From Rhizobiaceae bacterium (GTDB taxonomy: Bacteria > Pseudomonadota > Alphaproteobacteria > Rhizobiales > Rhizobiaceae): a stretch of DNA of 64,000 nucleotides. The notes beneath the pieces were generated by a model. It worked only from the letters and a program-made list of their open reading frames with translations, searched no databases and was not told the DNA's origin. The position numbers and the translations under genes are program-made. Where the stretch lies: NCBI GenBank assembly GCA_017643495.1, contig JAEPNK010000001.1, positions 539,623 to 603,622 of the forward strand. Direction: 5' to 3'. Positions 1-8,812 of this stretch are shown piece by piece (the first letter of the stretch is position 1; each line of letters opens with the position of its first letter).

Positions 1-1
1 C

Positions 2-466
2 ATGCTTGTCGCTCACAATGCCTCTTTCGATATCGGTTTTTTGAATGCCGAACTGGCAAGGCAAGGTCATCCGCCCCTCGCCCAGTCGCGGGTGATCGAT
101 ACACTCCAGATGGCACGTCGGAAACATCCGGGTGCCCAGAATTCACTCGATGCCTTGTGTTCGCGTTACGGTATCGACAATTCACATCGCGAAAAGCACG
201 GCGCACTGCTCGATTCCGAAATCCTTGCCGATGTTTATATCGAACTTCTTGGTGGACGACAGACAAGCATGGTTCTTGAACCTGGCGGTGCCGGGCGGGA
301 TGATGCGGCTCCGAGACTCGACAAGGAGGGTCTTGAGATAAGTGCCCAGCGTCCGAAGCCGCTTCCTTCCAGGCTGAGCTCGGAAGACATTGCCCGCCAT
401 ACCGAGTTTGTTGAGAAAATTGGTGAAGATGCGATGTGGAAAAAATTGCTTAAGCCAGCCTCCTGA
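2..466 (+). CDS. dnaQ: DNA polymerase III epsilon subunit, 5'-truncated by the window edge
   Basis: This is the 3'-5' proofreading exonuclease of the replicative polymerase. The visible 154 residues begin at the ExoII motif (HNASFDIGFLN, residues 5-15) and continue through ExoIII (HGALLDSEILADVY), whose His and Asp are catalytic. The C-terminal tail, ending in MWKKLLKPAS, is the part that contacts the alpha subunit. The ExoI DTE motif and about 70 residues lie upstream of base 1, so the ATG at base 2 is internal and not the true start. It converges on secB, with a bidirectional terminator between them. Family assignment is secure. Confidence 0.93.
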   Translation: MLVAHNASFDIGFLNAELARQGHPPLAQSRVIDTLQMARRKHPGAQNSLDALCSRYGIDNSHREKHGALLDSEILADVYIELLGGRQTSMVLEPGGAGRDDAAPRLDKEGLEISAQRPKPLPSRLSSEDIARHTEFVEKIGEDAMWKKLLKPAS

Positions 467-511
467 TCCTGTATCGGATTTCAAGTCTTTCCGCAGCATG
501 TGAGAAGATAA

Positions 512-537
512 AAAAGACCGGCACAAGCCGGTCTTTT
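512..537. terminator. bidirectional intrinsic terminator between dnaQ and secB
   Basis: There is a perfect 11-bp stem (512-522 with 527-537) with a 4-nt loop. The arms begin with a run of A and end with a run of T, so it can end transcription from both convergent genes. Confidence 0.85.
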
Positions 538-561
538 CGGGGTCTGCATTTGCAAGCGTGT

Positions 562-1056
562 TCAGGCGTTGGCTTTTTCCTGATTGGCCTGTGCCATGCG
601 CTGCTGAAAGAGGGCTGCAAAATCAACCGGATCAATCATTAGTGGCGGGAAGCTGCCATTGCGCGTCGCATCAGCCATGATCTGGCGGGCAAACGGGAAG
701 AGCAGTCGCGGACACTCGATCAGCACCGCCATCTGAAGCATGTCTTGCTGCATGCCCGTCAACCGGAAAACGCCAGCATATACAAGATCTGCCTTGAAGA
801 GGACCTCTTCTCCGTCCTTTGCGGTAGCATCGAGCTTGAGTTCAACCTCAAAATCGGTTTCCGACAGTGGTGTCGGGTTCACATTGATGTTGATGTTGAT
901 TTCTGGAGACTTTTCACGAGGACGCAGGGAGCCGGGCGCATGTGGATTTTCAAAGGAAAGATCTTTTACATATTGCGCTAGGATGTTCATGGTTGGCGAT
1001 GCTTGTTCTTCGCCACCGGCAGCTGTGCCATCCTTCGGGGTGGTGTCTTTGGCCAT
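562..1056 (-). CDS. secB: protein-export chaperone SecB
   Basis: This cytosolic tetrameric chaperone holds preproteins unfolded and delivers them to SecA. The 164-residue protein has an acidic N-terminal tail followed by the SecB core ([20 protein letters not shown] at about 25-44, the typical opening of alphaproteobacterial SecB). The substrate-groove region follows, and a polar C-terminal tail ends in [10 protein letters not shown]. Length is normal. It appears monocistronic: it converges on dnaQ and is 115 bp downstream of fxsA on the same strand. Confidence 0.95.
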   Translation of the reverse strand: MAKDTTPKDGTAAGGEEQASPTMNILAQYVKDLSFENPHAPGSLRPREKSPEINININVNPTPLSETDFEVELKLDATAKDGEEVLFKADLVYAGVFRLTGMQQDMLQMAVLIECPRLLFPFARQIMADATRNGSFPPLMIDPVDFAALFQQRMAQANQEKANA

Positions 1057-1171
1057 GTTGGTAAACCTGTTTCAGCAGTTTCATAGAAAAAGCGCGTATC
1101 TGCGCGTGAGGTTGCATTTGGCTAACATGTCAGGTCACTGATCACAAGAATAAGACCATCGTTTATTGTTT

Positions 1172-1669
1172 TCAGTCCTTGTCATTCTGGTGCCACGGGC
1201 TGTCCGGATTGGGTTTTTCACTGAATTCCGACGGATCGAGATCAACAACACCATCATCGCGCCGGGGCGATGCCTGTCCGCTCTGGTAATTTGTGAAGGT
1301 GGAGTGGGTTTTCACGACAACACGCGAAGCGATTGTGCTCCACAAGAATTGTCTGAAGGGTGGGAAAAAAAGCAAAAATCCGATCGAGTCCGTTACAAAC
1401 CCCGGTGTCAGCAACAAAACACCTGCAACCAGGATCATCACACCGTTGACTAGTTCACGTCCGGGCACCTGATTGTTGGCGGTTTGCGCCTGAATGCGGT
1501 TAAGCGTGGCAAATCCTTGAACCCGCAACAATATCGAGCCCAGTATCGCGGTGAAAAGTATCATGCCCAGTGTTGCCAGAATGCCAATCTCGCCGCCTAT
1601 CAGGATAAACACGGCAATTTCAAGCACTGGAATAACAAGCAGAATAAATGGTATCAGTCCGAAAGGCAT
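1172..1669 (-). CDS. fxsA: FxsA family membrane protein
   Basis: This is a 165-residue inner-membrane protein of the FxsA family. E. coli FxsA is linked to F-plasmid exclusion of phage T7, but the cellular role is unknown. The N-terminus is almost entirely hydrophobic (residues 2-25 and 30-48), with the typical family opening and the GSILLRVQGF segment after the second helix. A further helix runs at about 78-100, and a polar tail follows from about 120. A GGAA ribosome site sits 5 nt before the ATG. It is divergent from the Tim44-domain gene. Confidence 0.88.
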   Translation of the reverse strand: MPFGLIPFILLVIPVLEIAVFILIGGEIGILATLGMILFTAILGSILLRVQGFATLNRIQAQTANNQVPGRELVNGVMILVAGVLLLTPGFVTDSIGFLLFFPPFRQFLWSTIASRVVVKTHSTFTNYQSGQASPRRDDGVVDLDPSEFSEKPNPDSPWHQNDKD

Positions 1670-1770
1670 AGGCGTTCCATGATCATTGGAGTTATGGTTG
1701 CGTTTGGGTATTCATGCAATTGCATTTCGGTCTATGTAGGCATGCAAGGCGGCAATTTGAATGGCGGTCT

Positions 1771-1800
1771 TTGCAAGCAAGGGCGTAACCCTTATATCTA
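1771..1800 (+). promoter_or_regulatory. candidate promoter for the timA-mltA-smr-xre run
   Basis: TTGCAA (1771-1776) is followed after 18 nt by TATCTA (1795-1800), 39 nt before the ATG of the Tim44-domain gene. The -10 region also reads CTTATAT, which matches the alphaproteobacterial RpoH -10, but its -35 (TTTG) is imperfect. This is a pattern call only. Confidence 0.35.
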
Positions 1801-1839
1801 ATTCACTGACTCTTTTTTGAAAGTAATACCGGCGAAGCC

Positions 1840-2553
1840 ATGGAATCCCTTGATATCAACACCATAATCGTAATCGTTGTGGCCATCGCGGTACTGTTGA
1901 AGCTGCGATCTGTTCTCGGACAGCGAACAGGTCACCAGGAGCCGCCGGATTACCTGCGAGAGAAAAAAGAGCGTGCAGCCCGTCGCGATGAATCAGCCTC
2001 AAACGACAATGTGGTCAAACTGCCAACCCGAACCGGCGTTGATGTGGAAGACAAGGACCCACGTCTGGCTGAAATTGATGATATTGCCAAGCCCCGCACC
2101 AAGCTGAACAAGGGTCTCAAGGCAGTTCTCAGCAATGACCCGTCATTCAGCCCCAGGGAATTCCTGGGTGGTGCCGACATGGCCTACGAGATGATTGTTG
2201 ATGCTTTCGCGTCCGGCGACAAGGCTACCTTGCGCAATCTGCTTTCCGGTGAAGTGTATGAAGGTTTCGGCTCTGTCATTGATGATCGAAACAGCCGGGG
2301 AGAAACAGTTCGTTCAAAATTTGTGGGCATTGACAGTTCCGAGATCACTGCAGCTGAAATGAAAGACAGCGAGGCCCATGTCACGGTCCGTTTCAAGTCG
2401 CAGATTGTTTCTTCTACCCATGACAAGGATGGCAGCCTGATAGAGGGTGATGAGAAAGATATTGTCCGGGTAACGGATATCTGGACATTTGCCCGTGATA
2501 CCGGGTCGAGTGATCCGAACTGGAAACTGGTTGCAACCGAAGCCGAAGGTTGA
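1840..2553 (+). CDS. timA: Tim44/TimA family inner-membrane protein
   Basis: This 237-residue protein has one N-terminal membrane helix (about residues 7-22, IIVIVVAIAVLLKL). A charged linker follows to about residue 90, then a Tim44-like domain (about 95-235) in the family also seen in mitochondrial Tim44 and MRPL45. Bacterial homologues are inner-membrane proteins implicated in envelope processes; the exact job is not settled. It is the first gene of a tight plus-strand run (mltA starts 6 nt after its stop, then smr and xre), which suggests cotranscription with cell-wall functions. Confidence 0.85.
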   Translation: MESLDINTIIVIVVAIAVLLKLRSVLGQRTGHQEPPDYLREKKERAARRDESASNDNVVKLPTRTGVDVEDKDPRLAEIDDIAKPRTKLNKGLKAVLSNDPSFSPREFLGGADMAYEMIVDAFASGDKATLRNLLSGEVYEGFGSVIDDRNSRGETVRSKFVGIDSSEITAAEMKDSEAHVTVRFKSQIVSSTHDKDGSLIEGDEKDIVRVTDIWTFARDTGSSDPNWKLVATEAEG

Positions 2554-2559
2554 TCGGCC

Positions 2560-3648
2560 TTGCCGGAATGGAAACGGCTCCCGTTTGACAGTCTGGATGG
2601 CTGGGAAGCCGATGATCATGCCGCCGCCCTGTCTTGTTTCAGGATGTCGGCGAGAGGGTTTGCGAACCGGTCGTTTGTGAGCCGCAAGGGCGTATCGCCT
2701 GATTCCAGCCTCCTGGAAATTGCAAACAGGGCGCTCTCGCTGGACAACAAGGTGCCTGGGGGCAGTGCCGCCCGGAAGTTTTTCGAGGACAATTTCGATC
2801 TCTGGGAATATTCGGCGCGCAAAGGGTTTGTAACGGCCTATTTCGAGCCCGAAGTAGAGGCTTCGCGAGAGCGCAGCCATGACTTTCCTTATCCCCTGTA
2901 CGCAAAACCACCAGATCTGGTTCGCCTGCCTGAAGAAACAAGGGCTGGCAATCTTGACCCTTCCCTTGAGTGGGCCCGCAAGACGGTGGATGGTTTTGAA
3001 GAGTTTCCTGACCGGCATGCAATAGATGCAGGTGCGTTGGCAGGTTTGGGGCTTGAACTTTTCTGGGTTCGCTCCGCCGTTGAGGCCTTTTATATCCATG
3101 TTCAGGGATCTGCCCGTCTGCTTCTTGATGACGGCACATCAGCCCGGATTTCCTATGCCGGCAAGTCAGGGCACCCATATACGTCGATCGGCAGAAAGTT
3201 GGTCACGCGGGGAGTAATGACGGTCGATGAGGCAAACATGGTAAACATCCGGCAATGGCTGGAAGCCGACATGGATCGCGCGCTTGCCCTGTTGCATGAA
3301 AACCGTTCCTACATATTCTTTGCCGAGCTGGAAAATCACGATCCGGCGTTTGGTCCCGTCGCAGCTGCAGGCGTCCAGTTGACGCCCGGTCGAAGTCTCG
3401 CTGTAGACAAATCACGGCATGCTTATGGAACCCCTGTGTGGTTATCAACGGAAATCCCGTTGCCTTCCCAGGAAAAACCATGGCGCCGGTTGATGATTGC
3501 CCAGGATACCGGATCCGCAATTGTGGGCCCGGAACGCGGTGACATTTTTCTTGGTTCGGGAAAAGAGGCTGGTATTCTTGCCGGAAGCGTTCGGCACCGG
3601 ACAAGATTTGTGGTTTTCAGGCCCAAGGGCAAGGGCATGGATGAATGA
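2560..3648 (+). CDS. mltA: membrane-bound lytic murein transglycosylase A family
   Basis: The enzyme cleaves peptidoglycan glycan strands to 1,6-anhydromuropeptides. The 362-residue protein carries the MltA domain (KGFVTAYFEPEVEAS near residue 90; VEAFYIHVQGSARLLLDDG near 170). The C-terminal 3D domain has the expected aspartates (AQDTGSAIVGPERGDIFLG near 310). The only in-frame start directly after timA is TTG at 2560. No signal peptide or lipobox is visible in the N-terminal 40 residues, which is unexpected for a periplasmic enzyme. Its stop overlaps the next start (ATGA). Confidence 0.9.
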   Translation: MPEWKRLPFDSLDGWEADDHAAALSCFRMSARGFANRSFVSRKGVSPDSSLLEIANRALSLDNKVPGGSAARKFFEDNFDLWEYSARKGFVTAYFEPEVEASRERSHDFPYPLYAKPPDLVRLPEETRAGNLDPSLEWARKTVDGFEEFPDRHAIDAGALAGLGLELFWVRSAVEAFYIHVQGSARLLLDDGTSARISYAGKSGHPYTSIGRKLVTRGVMTVDEANMVNIRQWLEADMDRALALLHENRSYIFFAELENHDPAFGPVAAAGVQLTPGRSLAVDKSRHAYGTPVWLSTEIPLPSQEKPWRRLMIAQDTGSAIVGPERGDIFLGSGKEAGILAGSVRHRTRFVVFRPKGKGMDE

Positions 3649-4187
3649 GCAGAAGGCGCAAGGAAGATCGGGAACTCTGGGAGCAGGTCAAGAAGTCTGT
3701 TAAACCGCTTCACAGTGATCGGGCTTCCGCGAAATTCAAGCAGGCAGTGGGAGAAATGCACAAGCCGAGACCCGCCCCGGTGCGCGGTCCCTCACGTATC
3801 GTAAAACCTCATGTGCCGGAACCAGCCATCCGGATTTCCCTTGCTCCCAAACCTGACCGGCTGGATGCTTCTACAGCACGAAAAATTGCCAAGGGAAGAC
3901 TTGCGATAGATGGCAGGATAGATCTCCACGGAATGACACAGGCTGAAGCCCATGCCCGTCTTTTCCGCTATTTGTCGACAGCCCATACATTGGGAAACCG
4001 CACCATTCTGGTGATTACAGGAAAGGGTGTTCGGGGTGAGGGAATATTGCGACAGGCAGTTCCCAGATGGCTGGCAGAGCCGGAGTTCCGGGCCATTGCA
4101 TCCGGTTTCAGTGAAGCCCATGTTTCACATGGTGGCAGCGGTGCGCTTTATGTTCGTGTCCGCAATCCAAGGGCCGGGGAACGATGA
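3645..4187 (+). CDS. Smr/MutS2 domain protein
   Basis: This 180-residue protein has a basic, proline-rich N-terminal half and a C-terminal Smr domain from about residue 88. Visible motifs are IDLHGMTQAEAHARL, then ITGKGVRGEGILR, then HGGSGALYVRV; the LHG and TGKG elements are the family hallmarks. Smr domains are nucleic-acid endonuclease modules; the target of this stand-alone version is unknown. It overlaps mltA by 4 nt and the XRE regulator by 4 nt, so the three are translationally coupled. Confidence 0.9.
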   Translation: MSRRRKEDRELWEQVKKSVKPLHSDRASAKFKQAVGEMHKPRPAPVRGPSRIVKPHVPEPAIRISLAPKPDRLDASTARKIAKGRLAIDGRIDLHGMTQAEAHARLFRYLSTAHTLGNRTILVITGKGVRGEGILRQAVPRWLAEPEFRAIASGFSEAHVSHGGSGALYVRVRNPRAGER

Positions 4188-4558
4188 CACCTTTCGGGTT
4201 GAAACTGCGGGAAATGCGCCGTGAAAAGGGGGTGACCCAAAAGGAAATGGCAGAAGGAATCGGCGTTTCTGCAGCATATCTTTCTGCACTTGAACATGGT
4301 CATCGTGGGCAGCCAAGCTGGCAACTTGTCCAGCGTGTGATCGGGTATTTCAACATTATCTGGGATGATGCAGACGCATTGCAGAAGCTCGCGTTTTCAT
4401 CGCATACCCGCGTTGTGGTGGATACCAAGTCCCTTTCGGCCCAGGCCACCAGCCTTGCCAATCTGCTTGCAGAAAAAATTGGTCACCTCAGCGAGAAGGA
4501 TTGTGAAGAACTTGTCAGCGAAATAGAACGCCGCACGCACAACACAGCTACCGGATAA
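4184..4558 (+). CDS. XRE-family helix-turn-helix regulator
   Basis: This 124-residue protein has an N-terminal Cro/CI-type HTH at about residues 7-60, including REKGVTQKEMAEGIGVSAAY and SALEHGHRG. A C-terminal region that may mediate dimerisation follows, with no known ligand domain. It begins with an ATGA overlap at the smr stop and its 3' end overlaps the convergent DUF1402 gene by 11 bp. Regulatory targets cannot be read from the sequence. Confidence 0.88.
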   Translation: MTPFGLKLREMRREKGVTQKEMAEGIGVSAAYLSALEHGHRGQPSWQLVQRVIGYFNIIWDDADALQKLAFSSHTRVVVDTKSLSAQATSLANLLAEKIGHLSEKDCEELVSEIERRTHNTATG

Positions 4559-5486
4559 TTGCTTCCAGTTCGCCCTGTTTTTCGTTTATCAGCCAGCCAT
4601 AATAGTTTTCACTGGGCATTGCCCCTTTTGCTCGCGTGGCCGCAGCCCGGCTTCGCACATCTCCCAGATTGTACAGTGTAGCGGTTATTCCCGGATTGTC
4701 GGAAATGTCATAGCCTGCTGCCTTGTAGGCATCTATCGAAGTCCGGAGTACGGCTGCGATGTAAACAAGGGAAGTATCCGGGTCCATGATGTTCTTGTAG
4801 ACTTCATTGGCTTTGCGGGCTTTCAGTTTTCGCTTGCCGGTGACGCGGGAGACAAGATCGGTTACACGGAGCGCTGTCAGAGGGTTGATTTGGCCCAACC
4901 CGAATGTCTGCCCGGCATAAAACGGCTGGAAGAAAACGGCTCCGAACCGGTTGTTGGGCCAGGATGTGCCGCCCGTGGTTTTGCCCCGGAAACTGGTTTC
5001 CCAGACATCCTCCCGGCATTCCCACAAATCGTAAGAATCCTGCATTGATGAACAGGCTGCAAACTCCGGCCTCTTTACAAATTTCATTACGTTTTCGGAG
5101 CCGTATTTGAACTCAATATCCGATTTGAAATACGAAATCGCCTTGACGTAATAGGTTTGCATCCGGTCAAGGGCATCGACATTATAGGTATGCTCACCGA
5201 CGATTGCGCCGACCATGTGTATGGGTTTGATGCCAAATTGCCGGGCAGCAGCCTTGATCTTTGACTGAAGTTTTTTGTCCGACGCGATCAGGTCCCGGAT
5301 TTTCTCGTATTTGGCCTGAAAACTGCCATTGGTGGCCCGGGTCCGTGACACTGAGCCATAGGGTACGCCAGGTTGCGTTGCGCTTCGGTTTCCTGGTGGC
5401 ACTTTGGTAAGTGCCCGGGCTTCCGTCACAACAGAAAAGGCGAGCAAGGCAAGAGTGGCCAGAATGAATGCGCGGTAAGGTTTCAC
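4548..5486 (-). CDS. DUF1402 family secreted protein, lytic-transglycosylase-like motifs
   Basis: This 312-residue protein has a clear signal peptide (residues 1-24, hydrophobic FILATLALLAFSVV then TEARA), so it is periplasmic. I recognise it as DUF1402, a family typical of Rhizobiales with no assigned function. Three short motifs fall in the order seen in SLT-type lytic transglycosylases: a Glu in IVGEHTYN (E98), FGLGQINP (195-202, compare GLMQI) and ATLYNLG (269-275, compare AYNAG). This suggests a lysozyme-like fold, but that is my inference. It lies downstream of hslU, on the same strand, after a 112-bp gap. Confidence 0.8.
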   Translation of the reverse strand: MKPYRAFILATLALLAFSVVTEARALTKVPPGNRSATQPGVPYGSVSRTRATNGSFQAKYEKIRDLIASDKKLQSKIKAAARQFGIKPIHMVGAIVGEHTYNVDALDRMQTYYVKAISYFKSDIEFKYGSENVMKFVKRPEFAACSSMQDSYDLWECREDVWETSFRGKTTGGTSWPNNRFGAVFFQPFYAGQTFGLGQINPLTALRVTDLVSRVTGKRKLKARKANEVYKNIMDPDTSLVYIAAVLRTSIDAYKAAGYDISDNPGITATLYNLGDVRSRAAATRAKGAMPSENYYGWLINEKQGELEAIIR

Positions 5487-5570
5487 GATCTGATACTCCG
5501 GAACAGGCGAATGGGTTCAGTCCGTAACCTGCACGAATCCCGGTGATGAGTCGAGAATTTACTGTGTCGT

Positions 5571-5590
5571 GCAGGCATCTCCCTGCCTGC
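5571..5590. other. stem-loop after hslU
   Basis: GCAGGCA (5571-5577) pairs with TGCCTGC (5584-5590) around a 6-nt loop, just past the hslU stop. There is no T run on the minus strand, so it may be an mRNA-end stabiliser more than a classical terminator. Confidence 0.35.
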
Positions 5591-5598
5591 TGCTTGGC

Positions 5599-6906
5599 TT
5601 ACAGGATATAGCGGCTGAGATCGATATCCTGGGCAAGTTCACCAAGATGCTTGTTCACATACTCAGCATCAATCTTGACGGTTTCATCGCCAAGGTCAGG
5701 AGCAGTGTAGGATATTTCATCCAGCACCCGCTCCATGACCGTTTGCAACCGTCTTGCACCAATATTCTCGATCGTTGCATTGAGGTCGACTGAAATCTCG
5801 GCCAGTGCATCGACTGCATCATCGCTAAACTCCAGCGTAACCCCTTCGGTTTTCATCAGGGCAACATACTGTTTTATGAGGCTTGCTTCCGGTTCAATCA
5901 GGATGCGCCGGAAATCTTCCTTGTCCAGAGCTCTCAGCTCGACGCGTATCGGCAGACGCCCTTGCAGTTCGGGCAGCAGGTCGGATGGCTTGGAGACGTG
6001 AAAGGCACCCGAAGCTATGAACAGGATGTGATCGGTCTTGACCTGACCATGCTTCGTGGCGACAACGGTTCCCTCGATGAGCGGCAGCAGATCTCGCTGC
6101 ACGCCTTCGCGCGATACCCCGGCCCCGGATTGCCTGTCGCTGACGGCAATCTTGTCAATCTCGTCCAGAAACACGATACCGTTGTTTTCGACCGCATGGA
6201 TTGCCTCAGCCACAATCTGCTCGTCATCAAGCATCTTGTCGGACTCGTCTGTGATCAGGATATCGTAGGATTCGGCAACGGTGGTCTTGCGTTTTTTTGT
6301 CCGTCCGCCCATGGCCTTGCCAAACATGTCACTCAGATTGAGTACACCGACACTGGCACCCGGCATGCCGGGTATTTCCATGTCGCCAAGCGGGCTTGAG
6401 GAATCGGCGACCTCGATTTCAATTTCCTTGTTGTCGAGTTCACCGTTTCGCACTTTTTCACGGAAGGATTGCCGCGTGGCCGGGCTGGCATTTTCACCCA
6501 CCAGTGCATCGAGTACCCGCTCTTCTGCGGCCAGATGGGCTTTTGCCTTGACTGCCTCACGCTTTTTCTCGCGCGTCAGGCTGATACCCGCTTCAAGCAG
6601 GTCACGAACAATTTGCTCCACATCGCGGCCGACATATCCCACTTCGGTAAATTTTGTGGCCTCGACCTTGATAAAGGGGGCTCCGGCCATTTTCGCAAGG
6701 CGGCGCGAAATTTCGGTCTTGCCGACACCGGTTGGCCCGATCATCAGGATGTTTTTCGGCATCACTTCGTCGCGCATCGTGCCTTCGAGTTGTTGGCGTC
6801 GCCAGCGGTTTCTGAGTGCGATCGAAACGGCGCGTTTGGCGTCCTTCTGGCCGATAATATAGCGGTCCAGCTCGGATACGATTTCGCGGGGAGAAAAATG
6901 GGTCAT
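5599..6906 (-). CDS. hslU: ATP-dependent protease ATPase subunit HslU (ClpY)
   Basis: HslU is the AAA+ unfoldase that feeds substrates to the HslV peptidase. The 435-residue protein has the N-terminal [20 protein letters not shown] segment, Walker [10 protein letters not shown] (near 60) and the pore motif region GYVGRDVE. The I-domain insertion runs at about 110-235, Walker B is FLDEIDKIA (near 250), and the C-terminal tail DLSRYIL inserts into HslV. Length matches the family. It follows hslV by 54 bp on the same strand and should be cotranscribed with it. Confidence 0.97.
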   Translation of the reverse strand: MTHFSPREIVSELDRYIIGQKDAKRAVSIALRNRWRRQQLEGTMRDEVMPKNILMIGPTGVGKTEISRRLAKMAGAPFIKVEATKFTEVGYVGRDVEQIVRDLLEAGISLTREKKREAVKAKAHLAAEERVLDALVGENASPATRQSFREKVRNGELDNKEIEIEVADSSSPLGDMEIPGMPGASVGVLNLSDMFGKAMGGRTKKRKTTVAESYDILITDESDKMLDDEQIVAEAIHAVENNGIVFLDEIDKIAVSDRQSGAGVSREGVQRDLLPLIEGTVVATKHGQVKTDHILFIASGAFHVSKPSDLLPELQGRLPIRVELRALDKEDFRRILIEPEASLIKQYVALMKTEGVTLEFSDDAVDALAEISVDLNATIENIGARRLQTVMERVLDEISYTAPDLGDETVKIDAEYVNKHLGELAQDIDLSRYIL

Positions 6907-6960
6907 GTAGTGGTCGCTTCGTGAATGTGTGGGTAACAGGAAAGTAGCTCGAGAAAAGAA

Positions 6961-7515
6961 CTAGCTTTCTTCGTCGAGGCTTTCGAGAATCATGTTGCCA
7001 TTGGTGTAAACACAGATTTCAGCAGCAATTTTCATCGCGCGTGTGGCGATTTCTTCTGCACTGTAATCTGTGTCGACCAGCGCTTTTGCTGCGGAAAGGG
7101 CAAAATTGCCGCCAGAACCGATTGCCATGACACCCTGTTCCGGTTCCAGTACATCACCATTGCCTGTAATGCACAAAGTCACACTCTTGTCGGCGACCAG
7201 CATCATGGCTTCAAGGTTTCGGAGGTATTTGTCGGTTCGCCAGTCCTTTGCCAACTCAACAGATGCGCGCATCAACTGGCCTGGGTATTGCTCAAGTTTT
7301 TTTTCCAGTCTTTCCAGCAAGGTGAACGCATCAGCCGTTGCACCGGCAAATCCGGTTATGACTTCCTTGTCCTTTCCGATCCGGCGGATTTTTCGCGCAT
7401 TGCCCTTGATCACGGTCTGGCCAAGGCTGACCTGGCCGTCCCCGGCGATAACAACCTTGCCCCCTTTTCGAACGGTTACAATCGTTGTTGCATGCATGGA
7501 TGGTAGTTTGGACAT
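6961..7515 (-). CDS. hslV: ATP-dependent protease subunit HslV (ClpQ)
   Basis: HslV is the threonine peptidase of the HslUV complex. The 184-residue precursor is MSKLPSMHA followed by [20 protein letters not shown]; removal of the leader exposes the catalytic N-terminal Thr. [14 protein letters not shown] (near 133) is a standard family segment. It is the promoter-proximal gene of hslVU and is divergent from hisB. A promoter-like element lies about 45 nt upstream of its ATG. Confidence 0.97.
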   Translation of the reverse strand: MSKLPSMHATTIVTVRKGGKVVIAGDGQVSLGQTVIKGNARKIRRIGKDKEVITGFAGATADAFTLLERLEKKLEQYPGQLMRASVELAKDWRTDKYLRNLEAMMLVADKSVTLCITGNGDVLEPEQGVMAIGSGGNFALSAAKALVDTDYSAEEIATRAMKIAAEICVYTNGNMILESLDEES

Positions 7516-7560
7516 GGTTTACGGCTGGCGCCGCCCCTGGCTGGTTTTGATTGTCGGCCT

Positions 7561-7588
7561 TATGTAAGCAGTCATTTCCCGGTTTCAA
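7561..7588 (-). promoter_or_regulatory. candidate heat-shock/housekeeping promoter of hslVU
   Basis: On the minus strand TTGAAA (83-88 of 7500) is followed after 16 nt by TACATA (7561-7566), about 45 nt before the hslV ATG. The wider -10, CTTACATA, is near the alphaproteobacterial RpoH form CYTATNTA, and the -35 reads TTTGAAA. Either RpoH or the housekeeping sigma factor could use it. Confidence 0.42.
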
Positions 7589-7687
7589 ACTTTTCATATT
7601 CGACGGGCCTGTATACGGGCGCCGGAATTATAGCTTTTGTAACCCTGTACTGGTATGGGAAAGCTGAAAAACAACGGAGTCCAGCGC

Positions 7688-8275
7688 ATGCGCAAGGCAG
7701 AAATCAGCCGCAAGACCGCCGAAACCGACATTTCCGCTGAAATCAATATTGACGGAACAGGTGAATATGACATCAGCACGGGGGCCGGGTTTCTCGATCA
7801 CATGATTGACCAGCTTTCCCGCCATTCGTTGATTGACATGAAAGTACGGGCCAGGGGCGACCACCATATTGATGCACACCACACGACCGAGGACACGGGA
7901 ATCGTGCTGGGTCAGGCGGTGGCCAAGGCTCTTGGCGACCGCAAGGGCATCACCCGCTATGCCTCGATTGATCTTGCTATGGATGAAACCCTGACCCGGG
8001 CAACGGTTGATGTATCCGGCCGACCCTACCTTGTCTGGGATGTCCGGTTTTCAGCACCCAAAGTTGGTGACTTTGATACCGAACTGTTCCGTGAATTTTT
8101 TCAGGCCTTTTCCCAGCATGCCGGGATCACGCTTCATGTGACAAACCATTATGGTGACAACAACCACCATATCGCCGAGACTTGCTTCAAGGCTGTGGCC
8201 AGGGTACTGCGGGCCGCAATGGAAATCGATCCGCGTCAGGCCGACCGGATTCCTTCGACAAAAGGCTCGCTCTGA
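7688..8275 (+). CDS. hisB: imidazoleglycerol-phosphate dehydratase
   Basis: HisB carries out step 6 of histidine synthesis, dehydrating imidazole glycerol phosphate. The metal-binding histidine motifs are all present: [27 protein letters not shown] and [12 protein letters not shown]. This is the monofunctional 195-residue form without the phosphatase domain. I chose the ATG at 7688 because GGAG lies 8 nt upstream; the in-frame ATG at 7655 lacks a ribosome site. It opens the plus-strand histidine run. Confidence 0.96.
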   Translation: MRKAEISRKTAETDISAEINIDGTGEYDISTGAGFLDHMIDQLSRHSLIDMKVRARGDHHIDAHHTTEDTGIVLGQAVAKALGDRKGITRYASIDLAMDETLTRATVDVSGRPYLVWDVRFSAPKVGDFDTELFREFFQAFSQHAGITLHVTNHYGDNNHHIAETCFKAVARVLRAAMEIDPRQADRIPSTKGSL

Positions 8276-8342
8276 CCAATAATGAGGGATTCCCCTGTCT
8301 GGCCATCTTGTCTCATGAGCATGCTGGCGGTATGACATCGCC

Positions 8343-8807
8343 ATGACAGTCTACAGCATATATTTGCCGCCGGAAGAAAGCTCGCAACACGCTGCTTCAG
8401 ACTTCCGGCTGGTACCGGACAGCAAGTCTCCCTGGGCCTTGATAATGCCTGTTGTGTGGCTTGCATATCACCGGCTGTGGCTTGCACTTCTGGCCTATCT
8501 GGTCTTTTCGGCGCTGGTATTGCTGTTTTTGTCCTGGACCCCGCATCTTGCCTGGCTGTATCTTTCCGCCTTGCCCGGGCTGTACTTGTTGCTGGAGGGG
8601 CAAGAGTTGGTGAGCGCAAGACTTGAACGCCTTGGCTGGCGCTTTGCAGGTATCGTGGAGGCGCAATCCGTTGAAGATGCTGAGATCCGCTGGGCAACAT
8701 CCGGTTCATTGCAACATGCTGAAACCACCACAAAGCCCGTCAGCATGCATCGCCAGCCCTTTCGTTCCCATGTTGCGAATACCAATCCTGGCCTTTTTCC
8801 GGAATAA
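8343..8807 (+). CDS. DUF2628 family membrane protein in the his operon
   Basis: This 154-residue protein begins [13 protein letters not shown], has two to three membrane helices between about residues 32 and 88, and ends in a cytosolic tail (about 90-154). I recognise the DUF2628 pattern, which sits between hisB and hisH in many Rhizobiales; its function is not known. It starts 67 bp after hisB and ends 5 bp before hisH, so it is probably cotranscribed with histidine genes. No catalytic motif is visible. Confidence 0.82.
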   Translation: MTVYSIYLPPEESSQHAASDFRLVPDSKSPWALIMPVVWLAYHRLWLALLAYLVFSALVLLFLSWTPHLAWLYLSALPGLYLLLEGQELVSARLERLGWRFAGIVEAQSVEDAEIRWATSGSLQHAETTTKPVSMHRQPFRSHVANTNPGLFPE

Positions 8808-8812
8808 GTAAA

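Noticed and set aside
2314-3099. 261-residue open frame on the minus strand
   Set aside because: It lies opposite timA and mltA, has no recognisable domain and no ribosome site; it is a shadow of real genes.
6281-6862. 193-residue plus-strand frame opposite hslU
   Set aside because: It is Ser/Arg/Pro-rich, typical of an antisense frame in a G+C-rich gene.
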